This document shows, piece by piece, positions 7,977 to 14,849 of a stretch of DNA of 40,576 nucleotides. How positions within the stretch are numbered: the first letter of the stretch is position 1; the number at the start of each line of letters is the position of its first letter. The notes under the pieces were generated by a model. The model was not told the DNA's origin. It did not search any database and saw nothing but the letters and a program-made list of their open reading frames with translations. The stretch spans positions 1 to 40,576 of the forward strand of contig DATFAA010000037.1 in assembly GCA_035255045.1 (NCBI GenBank), read 5' to 3'. Source of the stretch: JAGTRP01 sp035255045. GTDB taxonomy: Bacteria; Pseudomonadota; Gammaproteobacteria; Burkholderiales; Rhodocyclaceae. The position numbers and the translations under genes were made by a program.

Positions 7977-10900
7977 ATGAAAGCAGGAAATGCGGATACG
8001 GCAATGACGGGGAGCACGTTCTTCAAAACTGCCCCGGCGGTCATGGCTTCCATCGTCGTTGCCATGCTGGTGGGAGGGGCGAACGGCGCTATTGGTGCGG
8101 TGACCGACCTGGCCGACGGCCCCCTGGCCAATGGCGCGACCTCGACCACCGCCATCAAGCCGAACATCGCCTTCATCGTCGATGATTCCGGGTCCATGAA
8201 CGACCAGAATATGCCCGATGACGATGGCACGAACAAGTCGAAGAAGTGCTGGGGCTGGTACAACTACAACACCCTGGCCTATAACCCGAGCGTCACCTAC
8301 AAGCCCCCCTACAAGATTGGGGGCACCGTCTATAGCGACGGCGTGACGCGGTACCCGGATGCGAGCTTCACGGCGGCTGTGTGGGACGGCTATTTCGCCA
8401 ATCCCGGCTACACGTATAGCGGCGACAGCAGTTCCAACGGAGTGGTGGATCTCTCGAATACCGGCAATCTGCCGACTTCGGCCTCCACCAAGTACTACTA
8501 CACCTATCCGAGCAACAGTTCTGACAATGGCAGCACGTCCTGCCTCACGGACAGCAAGTACACGGCAGTGACCAGCTCCGCCAACATTGCGGCGCCCAAT
8601 GTGACCACCGGCAGTGCAGAGGCCAAGACCAACTACGCCAACTGGTATTCCTACTACCGCCGGCGTGCCTTCGCCATGAAGGCCGCCACTTCCGAATCCT
8701 TCTCCGGCTTGTCCGATCAGTACCGAGTCGGACTCTTCTTCATTGCCAGTGCCGAGAGTGGAGCCTCCTCCCCGGGGCCGAATCACGATCTCAAGATCGA
8801 TACCTTTTCGGGGACGCAGCGGTCCACCTTCTTCTCTCGGTTGCAGGGCTTCCGGGAGGCAGGCTGGACACCGCTACGGGGAGCTCTGGCCCGCATTGGT
8901 CGCATGTACGCGGGCAAGATAGCCAACTGGGACCCGGTCCAGTACTCCTGCCAGCAGAACTTCACCATCTTGTCCACGGACGGCTACTGGAACACTAATT
9001 ACGAAACCAGTTCCTACGGCCCCTACAAGATCGACGGTTCCACGGCTGTGGGCAACCAGGACGGCATGGCGGCCAGACCGTACTACGACGGGGCCTCCAC
9101 TATCACCCAGAAAAGAACCAACTCTTTGCAGAAGCGGACGGTCCAGCTTCAGCAGTCAACCGGTGTCCTGCAGACGTGTACCGGTAGAACCGATCCCGGT
9201 AAACGATGTGCAAGCAATGGTTCGGGGTGGGCCAATGCCACCGGCACCTGCACGTCATCCGGTTCGGGTGCTTCTCAAGTCAGCTGTCGCTATGTATGGA
9301 GCAGCCCGGCAAACGTTGGGTCATGTACCGAGGTTCCGGCCAGTACGAGTTCTCCGTATACCGTTCTGAACGCGACAGACTGCACAAATCCGGCCACGGT
9401 TTGGACCAATGTCGATTCCTGCACGGCGGCCACGCCCGATTCCAATGGAGCGTCCACGGAATGCCAATATGCCGGCTGGACCGGTTGGGTCAACGCGAGC
9501 ACATGCGCTCCGGTAGCCCCCTCGTCCGGCCCTGCCTATACGGTGGGCACAGCCGTCGAATGCCAGAGTGCACCTAGCGGCGGCACCTCCAGCAGCCTGG
9601 CCGACGTCGCCTACTACTATTACCAGACCGACCTGCGCACCCCAGATCTGAACAACTGCAGCAACACCATCGGCACCACGACCTACAACAATCTTTGCGA
9701 CAACAATGTGCTGGGTGCCGGCAAGGACGTCAATCAGCAGCAGCACATGACGAGCTTCACCATCGGTCTCGGCGCCAGCGGCACCATCAAGTATGAGAGC
9801 AACTACGAGAACGCCGCCAAGGACACGGACAATTCGACGACCCAGTACTACGACATCAACAACGGCACGGCGAACTGGCCCGACCCGATAACCAATTCCG
9901 GCGAAGAGCGCATTGACGACCTCTGGCATGCCGCCGTAAATGGCCGCGGCACGTACTACAGCGCTGGCAATGCGACCAGCCTGTCTTCCGGCATCAAGTC
10001 GGCGCTGTCGGGTATAACGGCGCGGACCGGGTCTTCGTCCGCCGCCGCCACGTCCAACCTGGAGCCGGTGGCCGGTGACAACTACGTCTATGTGGCCCTT
10101 TACCGCACCGTGTGGTGGGACGGGGATCTCAAGGCCTATACCATCGATCCCAATACCGGCGAGCTGTCGAGCACTTCGGTCTGGTCGGCCCAGGCCAAGC
10201 TCGATGCCACGGTGGCCGCTGCCGGAGCGGGCAACGATGGACGCACCATCAAGTATTTCAACAGCAGCGCCGTCGACAAGCTCAAGGATTTCACCAGCGC
10301 CAACCTGTCTGCCGACAGCAGGAGCAGCTATTTCGAGAACAAGTGCTCCGGCGCCACCCCGGCCCTGTCCCAGTGCGGCGCCGGAAGCACCTTGACCGCC
10401 GCCCAGAAGACCCTGGCGGACAGCGCGGACAACATGGTCAAGTACCTGCGGGGCCAGAATGGCTACGAAATCGAGGCCGGCAATGCCAACCAGCTTTTCC
10501 GCAATCGGGAGCATGTACTGGGCGATATCGTCAATGCGGTGCCGGTCTACATGAAGAAGCCGCCCTTCTCCTACGACAAGTTCGATGCCACCTATGGCCA
10601 GTTCAAGTCGGACAATGCCAGCCGCGCGCCCACGGTCTATGCTGCGGCAAACGACGGCATGGTGCACGCCGTCGACGCCTCCGACGACCAAAATACCCGC
10701 GGCAGCGAGCGTTGGGCCTTTGTTCCGTCCTTCGTGATGCCCAACCTGTACAAGCTGGCGGACAGCAATTACGGCGGAAACCATCGTTACTTCGTCGATG
10801 GCTCGCCCACGGTGGCGGATATCTGTACCACCCTGAGCGCCAGCGACTCCAGCCTGTGTGCCGCCAAGGCCAACTGGAAAACCATCCTGGTAGGCGGCTT

Positions 10901-12050
10901 GAACAAGGGGGGCTGCGGTTACTACGCGCTTGATGTAACCGACCCGACGGCGCCGAAGGGGCTGTGGGAATTCAGCGACGCCAATCTCGGCTACAGCTTC
11001 GGCAATCCAGTGGTCACCAAGCGCAAGGACGGGAAATGGGTCGTCATCGTCTCCTCCGGCTACAACAACGTGCCGGGCAACGACTGCGGCAGTACTGGGG
11101 GCGACGGCAACGGCCACGTTTTCGTGCTCGATGCGGCGACCGGGGCCCTGCTCGACGACATCCCCACCTACACCTCGGCTGCCACCGCGGCCGGCAGCGC
11201 CGCCACACCGAGCGGTCTCGCCAAGCTCAACGCCTGGGTCGCCAACGAATACGTGAACGTCGCCAGCCGGCTCTATGGCGGCGACCTGCTTGGCAACCTC
11301 TGGCGCATCGACTTCGATGACAACTACGGGACCAGCGGCAAGGAGGCCACGCTCCTGGGGCAATTCACCGTCAGCGGTTACAAGCAGCCTGTCACTGTCA
11401 AGCCGGAGCTGGGCGAGGTGACCTCCGGGGCGGTGACTTATCCGGTCGTCCTGGTGGGCACCGGCAAGTACCTGGGCTCGACCGATTCCGCTGATACCCA
11501 CCAACAGTCCATCTACGCCATCAAGGACAAGCTAACCGATACCGGCTACGGCAGCGTCCGCGACGACAGCCACTTCGTCAGCCGTACCCTGACCCAGACC
11601 ACCGACTCGTCCGGGCGCGCCATCCGGACTGTTTCGGGCAGCAGCATCGACTGGGCGGACAAGGATGGCTGGTACATCGACCTCAACCCGGACAACCAGT
11701 CGCCCACCGAGCGTGTCAATGTGGATATGCAATTGCAGTACAACGTCCTGACGGCGGCGGCCAACGTTCCCGATCAGAATGCCTGCAACGTCGGCGGCTA
11801 TGCCTGGCTCTACTTCATCGACATCGACACCGGCAGGAACCTGAGCACTTCGGGGAATTCGGCCATCGGCGTGAAACTGTCGAGCAACGCCCTAGTGGCG
11901 GGTATCAAGACGGTGAAGCTGTCCAACGGCAAGACTGTGACGATCGTCACCGACACCGCCGGTGGCGTGGGTGTCGAGAGCAATCCCAGCGGAACCGGCG
12001 CCGCCGCCGGCGCGGTGCGGCGGACCATGTGGCGGGAAATTCCCGATTGA
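7977..12050 (+). CDS. pilY1: Type IV pilus tip adhesin PilY1
   Basis: This 1357-residue PilY1 is a secreted and pilus-tip protein needed for type IV pilus assembly, adhesion and surface sensing. The N-terminus has a hydrophobic stretch (about residues 18-40) that can act as a signal peptide. A VWA-like domain starts with IAFIVDDSGSM, whose DxSxS metal site is D69-S71-S73. The C-terminal beta-propeller domain begins near residue 702 (YVALYRTVWWDGDL). It has the PilY1 hallmarks ANDGMVHAVD, GGCGYYALDVTDP and YGGDLLGNLWRID. Two peculiarities are present. Residues about 418-529 are a duplicated four-cysteine unit inserted before the propeller. The segment just before YGGDLLGNLW lacks the Asp-rich calcium loop of Pseudomonas PilY1. 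It is last of the pilin genes; no pilY2 is present. Confidence 0.94.
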   Translation: MKAGNADTAMTGSTFFKTAPAVMASIVVAMLVGGANGAIGAVTDLADGPLANGATSTTAIKPNIAFIVDDSGSMNDQNMPDDDGTNKSKKCWGWYNYNTLAYNPSVTYKPPYKIGGTVYSDGVTRYPDASFTAAVWDGYFANPGYTYSGDSSSNGVVDLSNTGNLPTSASTKYYYTYPSNSSDNGSTSCLTDSKYTAVTSSANIAAPNVTTGSAEAKTNYANWYSYYRRRAFAMKAATSESFSGLSDQYRVGLFFIASAESGASSPGPNHDLKIDTFSGTQRSTFFSRLQGFREAGWTPLRGALARIGRMYAGKIANWDPVQYSCQQNFTILSTDGYWNTNYETSSYGPYKIDGSTAVGNQDGMAARPYYDGASTITQKRTNSLQKRTVQLQQSTGVLQTCTGRTDPGKRCASNGSGWANATGTCTSSGSGASQVSCRYVWSSPANVGSCTEVPASTSSPYTVLNATDCTNPATVWTNVDSCTAATPDSNGASTECQYAGWTGWVNASTCAPVAPSSGPAYTVGTAVECQSAPSGGTSSSLADVAYYYYQTDLRTPDLNNCSNTIGTTTYNNLCDNNVLGAGKDVNQQQHMTSFTIGLGASGTIKYESNYENAAKDTDNSTTQYYDINNGTANWPDPITNSGEERIDDLWHAAVNGRGTYYSAGNATSLSSGIKSALSGITARTGSSSAAATSNLEPVAGDNYVYVALYRTVWWDGDLKAYTIDPNTGELSSTSVWSAQAKLDATVAAAGAGNDGRTIKYFNSSAVDKLKDFTSANLSADSRSSYFENKCSGATPALSQCGAGSTLTAAQKTLADSADNMVKYLRGQNGYEIEAGNANQLFRNREHVLGDIVNAVPVYMKKPPFSYDKFDATYGQFKSDNASRAPTVYAAANDGMVHAVDASDDQNTRGSERWAFVPSFVMPNLYKLADSNYGGNHRYFVDGSPTVADICTTLSASDSSLCAAKANWKTILVGGLNKGGCGYYALDVTDPTAPKGLWEFSDANLGYSFGNPVVTKRKDGKWVVIVSSGYNNVPGNDCGSTGGDGNGHVFVLDAATGALLDDIPTYTSAATAAGSAATPSGLAKLNAWVANEYVNVASRLYGGDLLGNLWRIDFDDNYGTSGKEATLLGQFTVSGYKQPVTVKPELGEVTSGAVTYPVVLVGTGKYLGSTDSADTHQQSIYAIKDKLTDTGYGSVRDDSHFVSRTLTQTTDSSGRAIRTVSGSSIDWADKDGWYIDLNPDNQSPTERVNVDMQLQYNVLTAAANVPDQNACNVGGYAWLYFIDIDTGRNLSTSGNSAIGVKLSSNALVAGIKTVKLSNGKTVTIVTDTAGGVGVESNPSGTGAAAGAVRRTMWREIPD
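9228..9563 (+). repeat. Tandem cysteine-rich repeat inside pilY1
   Basis: Two adjacent units of about 54-55 codons encode similar protein. Both have W-x-N near the start, then a Cys, a Ser/Gly/Ala stretch, a Cys followed by x-Y, a Trp, another Cys, then YTV and a final Cys. Each unit thus has four cysteines in the same spacing. A weaker partial copy may precede them (around VLQTCTGRTDPGKRC, near base 9170). At DNA level the copies have diverged, and the region is visibly less GC-rich than the flanking pilY1 sequence. Confidence 0.7.
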
Positions 12051-12096
12051 TGAAATGGCAAGGGCCGCCTCCTCGGCAACTCATGGAGGGGGCGGC

Positions 12097-12696
12097 ATGA
12101 TGGCATCTTCCGTTGTTCGTTTGCTGGGGCCCTTGGCGGTCTCCCTTGCCCTGCATGCGGCCCTGTTCGCTGTGGTGGGGGATCGTCCCCCGGAGGCGGA
12201 CGATTGGCGCCAAACCCTGGCTGCAAGCCCACGGGCTGCGACTCTCGATGTCTGGCTCGGTAAGTCGGCCGAGCCGGAGAAGCCGATGGAAACTCCGACG
12301 GTAAATCGCGAGCCGCCGGTCGGCATGGGAGAGCTACCGGCTCCGGAGCCCGTGCCGGAGGCGTTGACAGCTCTCCCCACGGTAGCGGTCCCGGCGGTCG
12401 AGAAGCTGGAATATCTGCCAGCGCGGGAGTTGGACGGGCGCCCTTATCCTGTCTCGCCCATCGTCGTGCCGTTTCCCGACGTACCCCTTGGCAAGCATAA
12501 GGGCAGGGCTGTCCTGGTGCTCTTCATCGCCTCCGACGGAGCCATCGACCGGGCCGAGGTGGAGGAGTCCGATCTGCCGGCACAACTGGAAAAAGTGGCC
12601 GTCGACACCTTTCTCAATGCCCGCATGAACCCGGGGATGAAGAATGGCCAAGCCGTGCCCTCCCGTCTCAAGGTCGAAGTCGGCTTCGAAGAATGA
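12097..12696 (+). CDS. TonB C-terminal domain protein
   Basis: This 199-residue protein has one N-terminal membrane segment (LLGPLAVSLALHAALFAVV), then a proline-rich stretch (about residues 60-120, EPEKP, PAPEPVPEA). It ends with a TonB-like C-terminal domain (GRAVLVLFIASDGAIDRAEV ... AVDTFLNARMNPGMKNG). This is the layout of TonB and TonB-like energy transducers, but the proline region is short and no exbB or exbD gene is nearby. ATG 12097 is preceded by TGGAGGGGG and is preferred over the in-frame ATG 12055. It follows pilY1 by 46 bases and may be cotranscribed with the pilus genes. Function in this setting is unknown. Confidence 0.75.
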   Translation: MMASSVVRLLGPLAVSLALHAALFAVVGDRPPEADDWRQTLAASPRAATLDVWLGKSAEPEKPMETPTVNREPPVGMGELPAPEPVPEALTALPTVAVPAVEKLEYLPARELDGRPYPVSPIVVPFPDVPLGKHKGRAVLVLFIASDGAIDRAEVEESDLPAQLEKVAVDTFLNARMNPGMKNGQAVPSRLKVEVGFEE

Positions 12697-12714
12697 CAAG
12701 CAGGCAACGGGGGC

Positions 12715-12743
12715 TTGATATTTGCGGCATTCGCCAGTAGAAT
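12715..12743 (+). promoter_or_regulatory. Sigma-70 promoter of rpsT
   Basis: TTGATA (12715-12720), an exact 17-base spacer and TAGAAT (12738-12743) form a near-consensus sigma-70 promoter. Transcription would start near 12750, giving a leader of about 30 bases before the rpsT ATG at 12779. Confidence 0.8.
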
Positions 12744-12778
12744 TGACCGCTTTCGCATTTCGACCTCAAGAGATTTCC

Positions 12779-13045
12779 ATGGCCAACAGCGCACAAGCCC
12801 GCAAGCGCGCCCGTCAAGCTGACAAGCAGCGCGCCCACAATGCCAGTCTGCGTTCGACCCTGCGCACCGCAATCAAGCGTGTGCGCCAGGCGATCCAGGC
12901 CGGCGACAAAACCGCCGCCCAGAGCGTTTTCCAGCAGTCCATGTCGGTCATCGACCGCATCGCCGACAAGAAGATCATCCACAAGAACAAGGCTGCCCGC
13001 TCCAAGAGCCGCCTGTCTGCCCAGATCAAGGCCCTGGCCGCCTGA
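12779..13045 (+). CDS. rpsT: 30S ribosomal protein S20
   Basis: Ribosomal protein S20 binds 16S rRNA early in 30S assembly. The 88-residue product is normal in size. It begins MANSAQARKRARQADKQRAHN, with the family's lysine- and arginine-rich helices, and ends AARSKSRLSAQIKALAA. The start at 12779 gives the invariant MANS N-terminus. It is a single-gene unit with its own promoter directly upstream and a strong terminator 22 bases after the stop. Confidence 0.97.
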   Translation: MANSAQARKRARQADKQRAHNASLRSTLRTAIKRVRQAIQAGDKTAAQSVFQQSMSVIDRIADKKIIHKNKAARSKSRLSAQIKALAA

Positions 13046-13066
13046 TCGATCTTCGGTCCAAATAAG

Positions 13067-13096
13067 AATGGCGCCCTAGGGCGCCATTTTTGTTTG
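13067..13096 (+). terminator. Intrinsic terminator of rpsT
   Basis: A 10-bp stem (13067-13076 with 13079-13088, core GGCGCCC/GGGCGCC) is followed by TTTTT-G-TTT. The reverse strand also has a partly T-rich tail (TTCTTATTT), so it may also serve the convergent DUF3579 gene. Confidence 0.85.
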
Positions 13097-13119
13097 TTCT
13101 TCCGGCTGTATTTTCAGGC

Positions 13120-13422
13120 TTATTTGCCCTTGCCTTCGATGGGGCAGACGCCGTCCACGATCTGCAGGTCGTTGTCCTGGGCAAAGTTGAGCATGAAGCG
13201 GTAGGCCATGGGTTCGATTTCGCCCAGGCGCCCATCCACGAAGACGGCCTTTTCGCCGTTGTAGTCGCCGGGGCCGACGTAGGGAGAGTACTTCATCTTG
13301 CGTTCGGCTCCAAAGGCGGACATCACGCCGCACAGCCGTTCAGCCCAGTCGCTGGGCCGGAATTTCCTCCCTTCTTTGGTCAGTCCGACAATAATGAAGG
13401 TGGTCGATTCTGGCGTCGTCAT
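13120..13422 (-). CDS. DUF3579 family protein
   Basis: This 100-residue protein is of the DUF3579 (PF12112) type, recognised from TFIIVGLTKEGRKFRPSDWAERLCG and MAYRFMLNFAQDNDLQIVDG. These proteins are common in betaproteobacteria, often near argF, and have no established function. I chose ATG at 13422 (MTTPESTTF) because sequence upstream of it in the same frame does not resemble the family and is AT-richer. A weak GTGGAA lies upstream. It converges on rpsT. No membrane segment or signal peptide is seen. Confidence 0.85.
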   Translation of the reverse strand: MTTPESTTFIIVGLTKEGRKFRPSDWAERLCGVMSAFGAERKMKYSPYVGPGDYNGEKAVFVDGRLGEIEPMAYRFMLNFAQDNDLQIVDGVCPIEGKGK

Positions 13423-13538
13423 TGTTCCACTCTGTTGGTGCTGGCGGCTTGGGGAACGGCATTTTACCAGATGCGGCATGGCTGTGGCAGAAATGCTGTG
13501 GTCTGGACGAAAAGTTCCTTTTCCGATAAGGACATGCG

Positions 13539-13567
13539 TTGCTTTCCAAGAATTGACTGCATATACT
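13539..13567 (+). promoter_or_regulatory. Probable sigma-70 promoter for the small gene at 13599
   Basis: TTGCTT (13539-13544), a 17-base spacer and TATACT (13562-13567) match a sigma-70 promoter. The predicted start point near 13574 is about 25 bases before the ATG at 13599. The region is clearly AT-richer than the neighbouring genes. Confidence 0.6.
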
Positions 13568-13598
13568 GGATTCATTCTCCTGGCTGGAATACGAATTC

Positions 13599-13832
13599 AT
13601 GCAGTCTCTGATGGTGACGAAATATGAGTTCAAGATACGCACCCGTAACGGGGCGCTGGTGGAAGGCTTGTGCATCCACGGCCAGGACGAGGAAGAGGCG
13701 CGCCGCAAGCTGGCTCAGATGTACCGGGGCTGCGAGATTCTCCAGGTCCGGGGCGTCAAGGCCAATCTGGCAGGACGCGGCGGCCACGCTCTCAGCTATG
13801 AGGAAGTGATGGAGATGATCGTTTCCGGCTGA
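13599..13832 (+). CDS. Small conserved-looking protein of unknown function
   Basis: I do not recognise a family. The product is 77 residues (or 73 if it starts at ATG 13611, MVTKYEF). It looks like a folded soluble protein: a beta-type start (KYEFKIRTRNGALVEGLCI), a charged helix (DEEEARRKLAQMY), a strand with one cysteine (GCEILQVRG) and a C-terminal helix (YEEVMEMIVSG). This resembles small alpha/beta proteins, but that is only an impression. A good sigma-70 promoter sits just upstream, and the codon use fits the genome, so I take it as real. It converges on the ParA-like gene with 50 bases between. Confidence 0.65.
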   Translation: MQSLMVTKYEFKIRTRNGALVEGLCIHGQDEEEARRKLAQMYRGCEILQVRGVKANLAGRGGHALSYEEVMEMIVSG

Positions 13833-13882
13833 TGGCCGGGGGCGGATTTCTTCACTGCCGAAATCGCCTTGGCCTCGGAATT

Positions 13883-14644
13883 TCAGAGGAGGCCGTAACC
13901 CTTTAGTTCTTCCCGCAGCGCCAGGTAGTCGAGGGCGCCGGTGCTGGCGGCGTTGTGGCGGAAGACGTCGCGGTTCAGGGAAGGGCTTTCGGCCACCGCG
14001 ACATTCTCCGAAATGACCGTCTCGCACACTTCGGAACCGTAGCGTTCCCGCAGGCGGGAGCGCACATCCTCGCTCATGCGCCGGCGGCGGTCGAAGCGGG
14101 TGAGCAGGTAGCGGCGCTCGACCCGACGCTTCAGCACCGGCTCCAGCACCTCCAGGGTGCGAGTGATCTGCTCGGCGGCCTGCAGGGATAGGTAGTCGGT
14201 AGAAACGGGGATGAGGAGCAGGTCGCAGGCGAAGATGGCGTTGAGGGCCAGGACGCCGATGTAGGGGCAGCTGTCGATCAGGGTGGTGCGCGGTTCGGTG
14301 GCGCTTTCCAGGGCCTCCAGACCGCTCCGCAGCTTGTTCAGGATGGCTGGTCCCTTGCCGAATATGGAGTCCACCTTGATGAGCTGCTGATGGGCCGGAA
14401 TCAGTCGGCCGACGTGCTCCCACTCCATCTCCAGTTCGGCCAGGGCACGGCCGTCCTGGTAGAAGGCGAAGAGGCTCTTGCCGGCTTCGGCCGGGACGTT
14501 GCCGTGGATGCTAGACAGGTGCCCCTGGGGGTCGAGGTCGAGGACGAGGGGCGACTGGCCGGAGCGCTGCAGGGCGGCGGCAAGATTGAGGGTCGTGGTG
14601 GTCTTTCCCACCCCGCCTTTCTGATTGAAAACAGCGATCCGCAT
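13883..14644 (-). CDS. ParA/MinD-family ATPase, orphan
   Basis: This 253-residue P-loop ATPase of the ParA/Soj family starts MRIAVFNQKGGVGKTTTTLNLA, with the deviant Walker A KGGVGKTT. VLDLDPQGHLS is the Walker A' region. The Walker B region reads TTLIDSCPYIG where chromosomal ParA proteins usually have IDCPP, so this position differs. Residues after ACDLLLIPVSTDYLSLQ are typical. ParA proteins position DNA or protein cargo by nucleotide-dependent dimerisation. There is no parB gene beside it and no parS-like site that I can see. It is therefore more likely an orphan ParA that positions something other than a plasmid. Divergent from argD across a 205-base gap. Confidence 0.85.
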   Translation of the reverse strand: MRIAVFNQKGGVGKTTTTLNLAAALQRSGQSPLVLDLDPQGHLSSIHGNVPAEAGKSLFAFYQDGRALAELEMEWEHVGRLIPAHQQLIKVDSIFGKGPAILNKLRSGLEALESATEPRTTLIDSCPYIGVLALNAIFACDLLLIPVSTDYLSLQAAEQITRTLEVLEPVLKRRVERRYLLTRFDRRRRMSEDVRSRLRERYGSEVCETVISENVAVAESPSLNRDVFRHNAASTGALDYLALREELKGYGLL

Positions 14645-14739
14645 GGCTCAGTCACTTATATACAAGGTGCTATTTTTCACTTAACATTCACTCTTCTGCA
14701 ACTCTGCGCGAAATATTTTTTGCGCGGGTGTGGTCGTTC

Positions 14740-14774
14740 CGGCGGCGATGGCCGCCGTTTTAGTTTCGGCCGCC
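14740..14774 (+). promoter_or_regulatory. Possible attenuator-like leader before argD
   Basis: A stem CGGCGGC/GCCGCCG (14740-14746 with 14751-14757) is followed by TTTTAGTTT, a terminator-like shape. GGCCGCC occurs again at 14768-14774 and could pair with the same GGCGGC (14741-14746), giving two exclusive hairpins. The only plus-strand gene it could regulate is argD. No leader peptide rich in Arg codons is evident, so the mechanism is open. Confidence 0.35.
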
Positions 14775-14849
14775 ACTTCGTGGCTTCGCGTCGGCTTCGT
14801 GGGCGCGGGCCTGCAGCGAAGCTGGCGTTTCGTTTTCTGGTGGATGCCC

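Noticed and set aside
10112..11504. Long frames on both strands within pilY1 (including one of about 727 codons antisense at 9321-11504).
   Set aside because: They are shadows of the pilY1 reading frame; no ribosome site, domain or conserved motif supports them.
14690..14725. Repeated TGCGCG flanking an AT-rich stretch in the parA-argD gap, considered as a parS-like or replication site.
   Set aside because: It is a short imperfect direct repeat, not a palindromic parS or DnaA box cluster, and no parB gene is nearby.
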